Positions 33,712 through 44,584 of a stretch of DNA of 64,000 nt are shown piece after piece. The notes below the pieces were generated by a model that saw only the letters and a list, made by a program, of their open reading frames with translations, made no database searches and had not been told where the DNA came from. A program made the translations under genes and the position numbers. The stretch's first letter is position 1; every line of letters starts with the position of its first letter. Source of the stretch: Symbiotaphrina buchneri (Eukaryota; Ascomycota; Symbiotaphrinales; Symbiotaphrinaceae); contig BCIG01000007.1 of the NCBI GenBank assembly GCA_001599915.1, positions 620,001 to 684,000 on the forward strand. Reading direction: 5' to 3'.

Positions 33712-36136
33712 ATGGCCGACTCTCAGCCTTTGACCACATCCCCAGCGGTTGTGGATGATATCCTCACACATGCTTCCCGTGAGCTTGCTGGACAGACTGC
33801 TACTTCAGCCTCATCATCCCCTGTGAACTCATCGAACTCCTCTGATGCGCCTCGTAAACTTCCTGGCCGGAACAGTGTCGTTTCTCTGCCAGTGAACGAG
33901 CAGAAAGAGATGCTGTCCTCTCTTCAGGCAGCAATTGAGAACACGAATTCACAAACTGGAGATCCATTTATTGAAAATGTCTCTGAAGCTAGCTCCATCT
34001 CGGAGAAAGTGGAAGCCTTAAAATCCACCAGAGGCATTCTAGAGCAGATGTGGTTATCTGATTCTCAATTCCTTGTGCAGGCATCCAAGACATTGGCGGA
34101 TGGAAGCCGTGATCGTATGTACTTTTGAAGTTCCACTACTTGTTCTGGACAACCGGTGACAGTGCAATAGCCGTCTGGAGATTGCCTCTAGGGGAGGCCG
34201 GGGTTTTGGACTTTTTCTTATGTGTTACGGCTACAGATGGGGTGCAGCACGAACTCCTCCATCAAGCACTACGTCTTATAGGCAATTGTTGCGCTGATAC
34301 AGGTAAAGCTTCCCTTATGGGAGTGAGATGAGCAGCCATTGACAACTGCTCCACGCAGATGCCAACAGACAGCGGGTCCTAGAAGGCCATTTTCTCCGCT
34401 CACTCATGAAATTACTGAAAATCGATCCCCTTAAGACTGTTGTGATACCGGTTCTGTATAATATTTGCATTGATTTTGGTGAGCAGTTACCCCACTCCTA
34501 CCAGTAAGCGCCAACTAACACTGCAAGAGAACCTGCTCAACGACAAGCCGCTGAAGACGGCCTTAACTTAATTGACCTGCTACGCGAACGGAGTCTGCCT
34601 GCTACCAGCCCCTTATTAAGTTATATTATCCAACTCCTGTGCTTACTACTTGCCTTGCGTGAGTGTGCTCTTTACAGCTACCCTATACAAGCCGGTGCTG
34701 ACCCGGACATAGCGAACGGAGTAGAATCTGCCCCCGACGATGCTGCAGAAGCCCTATTAAAATCAAGCCATGCATCTGAGTTGGACTTCGACGACTATGT
34801 TGCATTGGTCCGCTGCGCAATGGCTCTCCTCCACCACGTTCGGTTTCAACAACACCTAATAACACAACAGAGGATGGAGCTGCCCTTGGCTATCCTCGTG
34901 GATTCCTACTCGAAATCTCTCACAGAGGCTTTGGAAGTCCCCATGTCCAATCTGGAAATCTCGCAGGTTATGCAGCCAGACATGCCTGAGCAGGAGAAGC
35001 TCTTGACGGACCTCCGATCCTCTATCATCAAGTGTCTTTCAGATGTGTCCGCTCTTGATGAATTTCCGCAGATCTACCCGCTGGATTCAGCTCTGATCGG
35101 TTCTCTCAGAGTGTGGCTGACGATGTCGTATACGCAGCTCCAGATCTGCGCCTGCATTGTGCTCGGAAATGTTTCTAGATCAGACGAGGTCTGCAGGACC
35201 ATGGTGCAGGAGTTCAGCTGCCATGAGCGGCTAATAACTATCCTCGCCGAGTCAAATGACGCACAATTGTTGCATGCAGCTGCTAGCTTCCTCAAGAACC
35301 TTGCACTCCCGGCTGAGAACAAGGAACCGCTGGGTGCCGGCGGCCTCGTCGAGGTGCTCCCTGGATTATGGAGAACGGACATCCTTCCTCAAGTCCAGTA
35401 TGCTGGCGCTAGTCTGGCAAGGCAGATCATAACAGGCTCTTTGGCCAATGTCAAAAGCCTTCTTACCCCTCTTTCAGCAGACCCGGATTCGCCGGCCAAC
35501 TCAAAAACATATCTATCACTTCTGCTGGCGCTATATGAGAGGAGCGACCAAGAGCCGACACAAACAGAGATTGGAAGAACGGTGACCGCAATATGCCGCA
35601 GCCTGAATAGCGTACCCGCAGCTGGACAGGGGTTGGATATCGAGTCGATGAACCGCTGCTTCTATACATTGCATCCGAACCTCACTCGGCCATTGATCGG
35701 AATGGTCTGTCAGGAGAAGTGGCCGGTCATACGTTCCGAAGGCTGGTTTGCCCTTGCTCTGATGGCTAGACATCCTTTGGGGGCTGCATTGGTCAAACAG
35801 GCTCTTGCGGCCGCGGAGATCAACGAAGTACTACTGGAGACGGTGCGCGGGACAAAGGCCGGAGAGGGTAGCGCTGGAGAACATGGCCAGCCCCAGCTTC
35901 AAGACCAAAACATTTTGGAGATGAAGGCTAAAGAGCGAGAGAATGCACTGGTCATGTTGAGCGAGCTATTGAAGAACCAAGTGAGTGTCTACCCTCCGAG
36001 TCGGCGGGATTCTCGACTAACGAATACACAGGGCGACGCTATGGTCATTGCCAGGGCCAACGCTTATAGGAGCTTGTTACAAGGCAACTACCAGGCATTT
36101 GAAGAATACATCGAGGGCATAGGTCTCGAGGACTAG
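33712..36136 (+). CDS. armadillo-repeat protein of the smgGDS (RAP1GDS1) type
   Basis: smgGDS proteins bind small GTPases (Rho, Rap and others) and help their prenylation, release and trafficking. Exons 33712-34114, 34171-34302, 34359-34478, 34530-35980 and 36032-36136 give 736 residues, with the frame kept at every junction. After a disordered N-terminus (first 70 residues) come helical armadillo-type repeats: LPLGEAGVLDFFL, HELLHQALRLIGNCCADTDA, LLKIDPLKTVVIPVLYNICI, QICACIVLGNVSRSDEVC, LHAAASFLKNLALPAENKEP. The last two are the hallmark phrases of the family. The final intron (35981-36031, 51 bases, GTGAGT, CTAAC, ACAG) is in phase and lacks stops. In exon 4 a possible very short intron near 34658-34690 is ignored because reading through keeps the frame. 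Confidence 0.85.
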
Positions 36137-36859
36137 TAAGCCCATTGACCATCGCCTCTCTAATTCAGGGGCACAATCCATCTGCGGGCTTGCGCAGGGT
36201 AATATGACTAGGGGCGGACATTCGGTGTGGTCAATGCATATATGCAAACGGTTCAAGCAAGGTAATGAGTGTTGACAACTGGCGTTCATGGAAGCATGAC
36301 AGAGTGTAGTATAGCATAGAGGGACTGCATCTCAACTCATGTCTGGGAGTGGTGGAACTTCTTTCCACTCAACCATAGCCAACAAGACAAAGGAATATTA
36401 AAATAATAACAATTCTTCAATTACTTGTAGAGTTTCTTCCGTTTTCTTCGCAGCCTGGACAGCTTGAACGGCCCGAAGCTAGAGACCTGGTTTGTCAAGA
36501 GTGTAACATTATTATTATTGAGTGAAAATGAAACTGAGAAACTCTGGAAAATTCCCGAAGCGGCGATGGGTGATGCGAAGCCGGAAGCGATACCGCCTTG
36601 AGACTAGACGCTGCATAGCGCATGGGCCCGTCGACGTCACAAATCGGCAATGGTGTGAAATCCGAACGGTTTCGTAGCGCGGAAGGGCAGGAACTGATGT
36701 AACAGTACGGGATATATATGAGTGTGCCTCCTCATTCTTTTTCTCCTGTATCTATCTATAAATCTACTTAACTGCACAGAACCTCTTTGTACAATCTAAA
36801 TCCAATTCGAACTTCACTGCATAAATATCCTTCTTACACGCTCACATTAGAAACGAACC
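36137..36859. other. intergenic region, promoter of the DJ-1-like gene
   Basis: No gene supported. It has a poly-T/AT-rich stretch at 36390-36430 and a TATA-like element listed separately. Confidence 0.45.
36713..36719 (+). promoter_or_regulatory. TATA-box-like element
   Basis: TATATAT, 141 bases before the ATG of the DJ-1/Hsp31-like gene, followed by a pyrimidine-rich stretch (CATTCTTTTTCTCC) of the kind often found near fungal transcription starts. Position and sequence fit; function is inferred. Confidence 0.35.
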
Positions 36860-37719
36860 ATGTCGAAACCAAAGGTCCTCTTCGTCCTCACTTCCTGCGG
36901 GAAGATGTCTACCACCGGCAAGGAGACCGGATGGTACCTGGTAAGTCTCCCCTTCCGAAACCCCGGGTCAAATGCACAAAACAGCTGCTGACAGCCCACC
37001 CCCCCAGCCTGAAATGGCACATCCATACCACGTCCTAGAACCACACAGCGAGATCGTGGTTGCCTCGCCCGCCGGCGGCGAGGCGCCCCTGGACCCGGGC
37101 TCCGTCGAGATGTTCAAGCAGGACGAGGTCGCCGTCAACTTCCTCAACACCAAGCAGTCCGTGTGGAAGAACACCCAGAAGCTGTCTTCCTTCCTGGGCC
37201 ACGCCGGCGAATTCGCCGCCATCTTCTTTGTCGGCGGACATGGGGTGAGTCCTTCCCTTTCCCTGGCGACTAGCCTGTCTTGTTCATGGGGACAAGAATT
37301 GCTAACGCCAGCCTGCTATACAGCCAATGTTCGATCTGGCCACCGATGAGACATCCCACAAGCTGATCCGCGAGTTCCACGACTCGTCCAAGATCGTCTC
37401 CGCCGTGTGCCACGGCCCGGCGGCCCTCATCAACGTGAAGCTTGCCGACGGATCGTACCTGATCGCCAAACAGCCCGTCACGGGCTTCTCCAACGTCGAG
37501 GAGGATCAGGTCGGCCTCACGTCGGCCATGCCGTTCAAGTTGGAGGACAAGCTCAACGAGGCCAGCGGCGGCAACTTCGTCAAGGCCGACCAACCGTGGG
37601 GTGAGAAGGTCGTTGTCGCGCAGAATGGGAAGTTGATCACAGGACAGAACCCTGCTTCGGCAACCGGCGTGGGCAAGGCGCTGTATAAGGCGATATTTGG
37701 GCAGGATTACAAAGAGTAG
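36860..37719 (+). CDS. DJ-1/ThiJ/PfpI family protein, Hsp31/glyoxalase III-like
   Basis: Family members convert methylglyoxal to lactate without glutathione and act as stress chaperones. Exons 36860-36940, 37008-37244 and 37324-37719 give 237 residues, the length of yeast Hsp31. The catalytic Cys135-His136 lies in the nucleophile elbow SAVCHGPAAL. The first exon ends with GKETGWYL, and exon 2 adds PE, placing Glu29 where the family has its conserved glutamate. Other family blocks are KVLFVLTSCGKM at the N-terminus and FFVGGHGPMFDL before the elbow. The protein is probably cytosolic; no signal peptide is seen. The high-GC third codon position from 37030 on suggests strong expression. Confidence 0.92.
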
Positions 37720-38253
37720 TCCGATATATGATCAGAAGAAATCGGAATGTAACGACCATTGGCACGACAAATTGATTGCAGAGCACGATGCCAGAGTTGT
37801 ACGAATACAGTAGCAGCGGAGAAAGAGCTGTAAGCTAAGCTAAGGTATTTTATGCCAGCTCCGTGAGCGATCTAAAGTTACATTCGGACCATTCCGTCTC
37901 CGAGGAGTTTGATGCAAATGAAAATATCTGGGGAAGAAAGCACCCCCTATAACATGACATGAGAGCAAGGCGTAGAGCTCTGTGAGGAATTCGCAGCAAT
38001 AAATCCTGCAGCAGTGATGGCAGTTGCAATCAAACCCTCATGCTTCTGAATGACCTTCTGGTACCAGTGATTTCTTGATGAAACATAAACGCTAGCGAAG
38101 GAGGAAGAAATTTCCGTAACATATCATTCAGTGAAGCAAAAGAAGCAAAATTATCGTCAGATGCACGCTGAGCTCACCACATGAGAAGTAACAAGATCTG
38201 GAGACGCTTATGACTGTAGCCTGACGCTCCGGATCTGACAGATCTTGGCTTCC
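37720..38253. other. convergent 3' intergenic region
   Basis: Between the stops of the DJ-1-like gene and the minus-strand F-box-like gene. Nothing beyond presumed 3' UTRs. Confidence 0.45.
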
Positions 38254-39459
38254 TCATAGGTTCGGCTTCTTGACACAGATAGTGTCAGTGATCGTCGGAT
38301 TCTCAAACGCAAATCTCGCAGCCAGTTGCACGTTAACACTGTCATCGAGCGTGCCACGGATAGAGGTCACCAGATCTGAGAACTTCTGATTATGCCCGGA
38401 GGTAGCGGCCTTCAATGCACGTTCAAGCCGGATCTTGACCGCTTCGCCACCATGGACTGCCATTGCATACGCATGGATCCTGTCGTACTCCTGCAAAAGA
38501 GCTTTCGCCTTGTCGGCGATCGTGCACCTCTTTTTCGCAGCCTGCCCATGACTTGTATGCTTTTTTCGAGACTGCCTCTTCGAAAACTTGGTACCACCCG
38601 CATTAATGACCTCCTCGAAGCATCCCTCGGTCGTAGGAGGCGTCGACGGAGTACAAGCTTGCAACCCCTCGGTACCCTGGCTAAAGCTGGGCGAGCTGGT
38701 CGACTTCGCAAGCTTTTTCTTCAGCTTTTCAATGCATCTGTCCTTAATCGCTTCAGGAATGTTTCCATCACCGATCCTCATATCAAATTTGTCCAACGTC
38801 TTGATTTTTGCGAGTGGCGTCTCCAGGCATTTACTGTCAAGCAACCACTGTGGGCTGATGCCACCCCTGAGGCTAATACTGAGATGTGACAGGGGCAGCT
38901 TGGGTAGCTCTTTGAACAGGCATCGGAAGGGCTGGCTGTGGATTTCGCCAGGCCCTTGGATCTCAAGGTGAATTGAGGTGACATATTGTCGCTGGCACCC
39001 CGGAAGGACGTAAGTGACGAACCTTAAGGCTTCAAAAGCATTCCGGAACGAAAGTTGGTTTGTCGACAAGGGTAGATGACGAGCTTCCTGATGGATTTGC
39101 TTGCAGGTAGCAAGGATAGCAGGGTAGATCTTGCCATGCATGAATTGCGAGCCCTTCCGTCCCAGTTTAGCCTTGTCTGTAAGTAGAAGTCCGTACACCT
39201 GGTTTCGGAGCTCGCTGGGAAGCTTGAGGAAAGGAAACTGCCCGCGCCTCTCAACATTGCTTCTTTCCCATTCCGACAAGTCGTGACAGCCGCATTCGCA
39301 TCTCTCATACTCGCACTCTTCCCAGAGATCGAGGTGATGACGTTCGTCCACGTCACTATGGTAGCACGTTAAGCACGTCTCAGTATCCTCACAACCGCCG
39401 CTACAGGGCTCATCACAATAGGAGCAGATAGGCCCATCCTCCATGCACATGTAGCACAT
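38254..39459 (-). CDS. Cys-rich F-box/2EXR-like protein
   Basis: Single exon, 401 residues, ATG at 39459. The first 60 residues have 16 cysteines in pairs (MCYMCMEDGPICSYCDEPC, CLTCYH, CECGC), likely a zinc-binding module. Residues 75-95 read FPFLKLPSELRNQVYGLLL, the F-box/2EXR motif that starts many fungal proteins of this kind. A domain follows with ILATCKQIHQEARHLPLSTN and an LRR-like LPLSHLSISLRG. The C-terminal half is basic and disordered with a KRQSRKKHTSHGQAAKKR nuclear-type signal. F-box proteins bind SKP1 and select targets for ubiquitination; 2EXR proteins are less well understood. Substrate unknown. Confidence 0.75.
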   Translation of the reverse strand: MCYMCMEDGPICSYCDEPCSGGCEDTETCLTCYHSDVDERHHLDLWEECEYERCECGCHDLSEWERSNVERRGQFPFLKLPSELRNQVYGLLLTDKAKLGRKGSQFMHGKIYPAILATCKQIHQEARHLPLSTNQLSFRNAFEALRFVTYVLPGCQRQYVTSIHLEIQGPGEIHSQPFRCLFKELPKLPLSHLSISLRGGISPQWLLDSKCLETPLAKIKTLDKFDMRIGDGNIPEAIKDRCIEKLKKKLAKSTSSPSFSQGTEGLQACTPSTPPTTEGCFEEVINAGGTKFSKRQSRKKHTSHGQAAKKRCTIADKAKALLQEYDRIHAYAMAVHGGEAVKIRLERALKAATSGHNQKFSDLVTSIRGTLDDSVNVQLAARFAFENPTITDTICVKKPNL

Positions 39460-40029
39460 CTTAGTTTCTGGAAGAGGTAATGACCGAAAAGGATGGTAGT
39501 GAGTTGACGTTTATAAGCCGGCGCGAGCGTGTCAGAGAAGGGCAGCCGTAGGCTATGGAAGTCAACGAACAAGTGGTTGATGTCCTTTCAAGGGCTAGAC
39601 GCGGTCCAATGCTAACAGTAAAAAGACGATGACCGAAGCGTTTCACAGGGTGGGGAGAGTGTATGATGAGTAGTGGGAAAGTCAATGAACCGAAGAAACC
39701 GTCGACGCGAGAAGTTGATACGGAAGTGACGCGTGTTCCCGTGACAGACTCTATGGTTAACGCAGCAGGGAGTACCCAAGCAACGCACTGAGGACAGTGG
39801 ACAGTGGTTTCGAACCGAGGGTAATGAGATTAGGCAGGTCGAAGAGAGAGGAGGATACATAACAGCAAGGGCTCCATACCTACAGAACCGAAAAGAAAAG
39901 GACCAGAAGGCCTCCATACCGTACTCCAACCATGCAGTGAGCCAACCAAGACACCGAAAACTCAACGACTACTGACCAATACTAACCCGAACCCGACAAA
40001 CACTCCATATTCCACAAGTTAGACCGCAG
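39460..40029. other. intergenic region between two minus-strand genes
   Basis: Promoter of the F-box-like gene and 3' flank of holocytochrome-c synthase. Minus-strand open frames here lack protein-like patterns. Confidence 0.45.
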
Positions 40030-41080
40030 TCATGGGGATCGTTCTCTAGCAACGCCGCCACTGGCCCTCCACCATACATCGCCTCCCCACCTCATCAAAC
40101 GCTCGACCGCAGCAGTAGGGCTATCAATGGCAGGTCTGACATCCAGGTAGAACACAGGTTCTCCGGTTGGTTCAGGAGGGCCAGAGTAATAGTCTATTAC
40201 ATATCGAACTTCTTTGGCCTGGCCATCCGGCGTTTGCCTCTGCACGTACCAATCATGGCGGTCGAAAGGAGGCTCGGTACTAGATGATGTAAGCCTTGAG
40301 ATGGATCGCAACAAGACCCAGACTTTATGCTTACCTGAATCGTTTAGGGTATATCCATCCCATGACTTGGAGCATGGACGCTTTGGGAGTCATCTCATTG
40401 GGTCGTCCCATGAACCTTAGCAAGCGCGGCTGGATTAGCTGGCCAGTTCTTGCTTCTTTCTCTGCTATCATTGAGGCATTCTCTTCTCCCCTTTTGCACT
40501 CGTCCCACCCGTGCGCTAGCCCTTTGGCGAAACGTCGTTCCCATTCGACAATCTCCGCCCAAGCGCCCTCATTCAAGAAGTTATGTACAGCGACCATGGA
40601 CTCCACAGCATCTTGAGGCGTGTCGGTAAATCCTTTCCTAAGCATGGCATTATACATTTGCTGTGGAGACGGATATTCCCAGTTGCCCTCATCCGAAGCA
40701 TTGCCCTTGGGGATTGACGACAGAGTCCTTTGAGTGGGGAGATCCACCGTTTGATTCGGAGCACGCTCTTGGGAGATGAAAGATGGCATATAGTTGAGGG
40801 GATTCAATCTTGACAAAGTGGACTGTGGTCGAGCGGATGGAGTGGCCTGGTCTGCGCCACCATGGGCAACAGGGCAGCTTCCCTCAGATTTGGGAAGCAA
40901 AGCAGCAGCAACACCGCTTTTGGAGCCAGTATGCATGGGACACCCAGGCTAATGCGGTCAGTTAAAGGATGTATGAATCTAATAATAAAGACATACCGGT
41001 GGCTCTGCACCGTTCCGAGGCAGAGGATGCGGCGCGACCGGAGCACCAGCAAGACCGTCATCCGCCCAGAACCAACCCAT
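40030..41080 (-). CDS. holocytochrome-c synthase (cytochrome c / c1 haem lyase)
   Basis: Attaches haem covalently to apocytochrome c or c1 in the mitochondrial intermembrane space. Exons 40997-41080, 40335-40948 and 40030-40279 give 315 residues. Two CP haem-regulatory motifs occur near the N-terminus (GCPMHTG and GSCPVAHG). The core has [42 protein letters not shown] and VRYVIDYY, all family hallmarks. Exon junctions fall at GTATGT and GTAAGC donors and keep the frame across TACCC..RF-S-TEPPF. Fungi have separate enzymes for c (Cyc3) and c1 (Cyt2); the sequence alone does not let me choose. It is divergent from the UbiB-like kinase gene. Confidence 0.93.
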
Positions 41081-41485
41081 CTTGACCCAGTGTTGCGTGA
41101 AGCGGTCGACGTTTATGAGCAGCTGCTAACGCGGAGTGCTTATAGAAGTATATGGGCAGAAGCGGTCGGGGGTGAGTATTTTGTGCTTCCTGATAGAGAA
41201 ATATGGTTTGCATTAATTTCACGGCCCTGGCTACGTACAAAAGCGCAGGAGTTCACGGGGTCCGAGCGGCAAATCCCGAGCCAGGAATTTCACATGGCTC
41301 AAGCGGGCCGGCCATTCCGTCATCATCTGAAAGTCGCGACTTAAAACCATATGCGCAGCTCACGTCGTAAACTGAACTCCCCTGCTTGGCCTTCGATTTT
41401 CCGAATCGACGAAACGAAAGGAGCGCGCGCAATTCAGCTGGAGTAATAGACCCCCTCCTCCTACTACAAATGCGGTGACCAGACC
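41081..41485. promoter_or_regulatory. shared divergent promoter (haem lyase / UbiB-like kinase)
   Basis: 405 bases between two start codons pointing away from each other, both of mitochondrial genes. No specific factor site could be assigned. Confidence 0.5.
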
Positions 41486-43651
41486 ATGCGGGCGGCCTTA
41501 TTGTTGGGCCGGTTATGCCTGCGCCGCAGCGCGCCGCAAATACGTCACAAGCTCCTGCGACAGCCATGCGCATTCTCAACGAGGGCACGCCCAAATGTAC
41601 GCTCACCCTTTTACAAGCCACCCATCGTTGGGACCCTCTTCATATGTGCGCTCAGTCCCGCTGCGTTCGTGGAATTCACAGAGAATGACCACGAGGATGG
41701 GAAAACAAGTGAGGAGCAGATGCTCGAAGCATCAAGGGCAGAGATCGAGCAGAAATACCCTGAAGGGATGCGGGGTTTGAAGAAACTTCGAAGGCGAATC
41801 TACTTGATCTTCGATACCTACATCTGGGAGCCATTGGCTACTGGCTTTAGATTCTTCCATCTCGTGGTTCTATTCGTACCCGTCATCTTGACAGTGCCGG
41901 CGGTATACTTTGGGGAAAGAGTAAAGGAGCGGGACAATGAACGGACTGGAGCCTTGTGGTGGTATACTTTCCTTGTCAGAGCCATGGAACATGCTGGCCC
42001 AGCCTTTATCAAGGTTAGATTGCCTACAAATAGCTCACTCTGCTGTCATCCACACACTTACTGACATCTGCCGGAAGCTTGGGCAATGGGCAGCTTCGCG
42101 TTCGGATGTTTTCCCGGTGGAAATGTGTAGTACAATGTCTTCGCTGCATTCCAATGCCCCGGCCCATTCCCTGCATGATACTAAACGTACAATCGTCAAA
42201 GCGTTCAATGGCAGGAAATTCGAGGACATATTCGACGAATTTGATGAGAAGCCTCTTGGAGTTGGCGCGATTGCTCAGGTCTATAGAGCGAAGCTCAAGC
42301 CCGACCTTGCTGTGCCTGGAGACCCAGAGCTGGACCAGCCGAGGACCCTAACTCAGAGTATCAAAAGAAATGTGGACGTTCTCGTCAAGAACACACCACA
42401 CCGTATACCTTCGTCGCACGTAGCGGTCAAGGTTCTGCACCCTAAGGTAGAGCGATTAGTTCGTCGAGACCTACGGATCATGCATTTCTTCGCCTCAGTG
42501 CTCAATGCTATTCCGACAATGGAGTGGCTGTCATTACCGGACGAAGTCACCCAGTTTGGGGAGATGATGAAGTTGCAACTAGATCTTCGGATAGAGGCTG
42601 CCAATCTGACCGTGTTCAGAAAGCATTTCAAGGATCGCACTACGGCTTGGTTCCCGTATCCCTACACCGAATATACAACACGCCAGGTGCTTATCGAGGA
42701 ATTTGCCAATGGTGTTCCCCTGGATAACTTCCTTGAAAATGGCGGCGGAGTGTTCCAACAGGAGATAGCGGACGAAGGCCTGGATGCATTCCTCCATATG
42801 CTCTTGATCGATAACTTTGTTCATGCGGATCTCCACCCAGGGAATATCATGGTCAGATTTTATAGGCCCGAGCAGCTGAGCGTGGGCCCCGACCTGTCTT
42901 CCTTAGGCTTCCCGCAAGGTGATGGAAAATCCTTACACGACAGCACGGAGGAAGTTGCTGCGCGTCTACGGCCTTTCAGACATGATCCGGACGGGTGGAC
43001 TAAGGAGCTTTCAAGGATTGATACTGAAGGGTTCCGCCCTCAGCTCATATTCATCGATACAGGCTTGGTCACGGAATTGAATGCGACGAACCGAAAGAAC
43101 TTCTTGGACCTTTTCAAAGCCATAGCTGAGTTTGATGGATACAAAGCCGGCCACTTGATGTGCGAACGCTGTCGTCAGCCGAGCGCTGTCATCGATCAGG
43201 AAGTCTTCGCGCTGAAAATGAAAAACTTGGTTCTAGGCGTGAAAAGCCGAACCTTTGCACTGGGAAATATTAAGATTGGGGACATTCTGAACGAAGTCCT
43301 TGCAATGGTTCGGGCTCACCATGTCCGACTGGAAGGTGATTTTGTGAACGTGGTTATCTCGATCCTTCTTTTGGAGGGGATCGGCCGAAGCCTGGATCCG
43401 AATCTGGATCTTTTCAAGAGCGCATTGCCTATATTGAGACAGCTCGGCGCACAGAGTGGCGCTTCGCTGCTGAGGAGCGGAGACTTCTCAATGTTTAAGG
43501 TGTGGGTTGGACTGGAGGCGCGAAGTCTGTTCCAAACTTCTGTGGAGACTGTGAGTTGCCTATTCTCTGCCAATGATCCAGCTATACTAACATTACGCTT
43601 CTTCAGGTGGACAACCTCGTCAAGTACGATCAGCTGGCTCCCAATATTTAG
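41486..43651 (+). CDS. mitochondrial ABC1/UbiB-family atypical kinase (ADCK2 / yeast Ypl109c-like)
   Basis: UbiB-family proteins are ATP-binding atypical kinases that affect coenzyme Q and mitochondrial lipid handling. Exons 41486-42013, 42078-43550 and 43607-43651 give 681 residues. The N-terminus (MRAALLLGRLCLRRSAPQIR) is a mitochondrial presequence; a membrane helix lies at about residues 132-152. The family-defining KxGQ motif (KLGQWAASRSD) spans the first splice junction. Then come PLGVGAIAQVYRA, the catalytic-loop HADLHPGNIMV (about residue 424) and the metal-binding IDTGLV (about 502). The sequence ERTGALWW...EHAGPAFIKLGQ resembles ADCK2/Ypl109c more than Coq8, so a role in CoQ distribution is likely by homology. 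No damage seen. Confidence 0.88.
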
Positions 43652-44584
43652 CCTCGATGTTTCTCGCCAGCCAGCGGTTTTCCTTCCGGTGTATGATGCA
43701 CGAGCCGTCATTTGTGCGCGGTAGGTTTGGTTACGCAGATAATCTGCTGGTGTTGTGGAGGACGGCCCACGAAGGTGATCATAAGGAGGGAGACAGGGCG
43801 TCCAAAAGGGCCTTGACCTTAGATACGTGTTCCTTCGATAGAAAGCAACAAGATCAAGCAATACAGTGAGACATAACCTGAGAACCAGTATCCCGTGGCC
43901 TTCCTATCCCTGAAGAGACTCAATCCTGAATTCAGTGATATATAGGAGCTCTCCGTCGGCGACCAGCACATTGCGACTCTGCTCCTGGCGAATAATCAAG
44001 CACCTGGCACGTCCGCATTTTCAATTCACTATTTCTCAATCAATGTGGTTTCTGTTCATTCACCCTTTTGCCCCTCAATCGGTGAGTCATGGCTGGTCAG
44101 GTACGGTACCATCACTCAATCACGCCCTCTTTTTGCAGTTTGCAGCTTGCTACAAGCTGTAGCAAACATGGCCTGTCAGGTGGCTTACCCCGCTCCTCGT
44201 GTCTATAAAATCAGCCATCCTGCCCCCCAAACCTGCCTCTCTTCTCTTCCATCAACGAAACACTTTTATATTATATATATTTATATATATTTCCATGCCT
44301 TTTTCCAGTTTTCATCTGCTTGTTCCTTCCTTCCGCGCACTGCTGTCCAGCCGTCTTGGCAGGATCCGCGGTTGCGGATCCTCAGTTCTGTCAAGTGGTG
44401 TTTCCGTATACGAGCAAGATTTGGGTCAGTCGATCAATCCCTGCCGCTCGCTCTATGAGGCTAACTGGAATATAAGGTACATTTACATTCCTTTGATCAC
44501 CCAAACCCATTCCGAGGGTGTGATGGCGGGGATAGCAAGATCAAGTCATTGCAGGATTTGTACAATTTAATCGACGTCGATAAC
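43652..44584. other. intergenic region
   Basis: No supported gene. It contains a CT-rich segment and a TA-rich microsatellite (44270-44292). An open frame through 44199-44570 may be an upstream leader of the following gene but shows no protein pattern. Confidence 0.4.

Noticed and set aside
38392-38971. plus-strand frames of 165 and 127 codons as genes
   Set aside because: Both are antisense to the F-box-like gene and lack any protein pattern.
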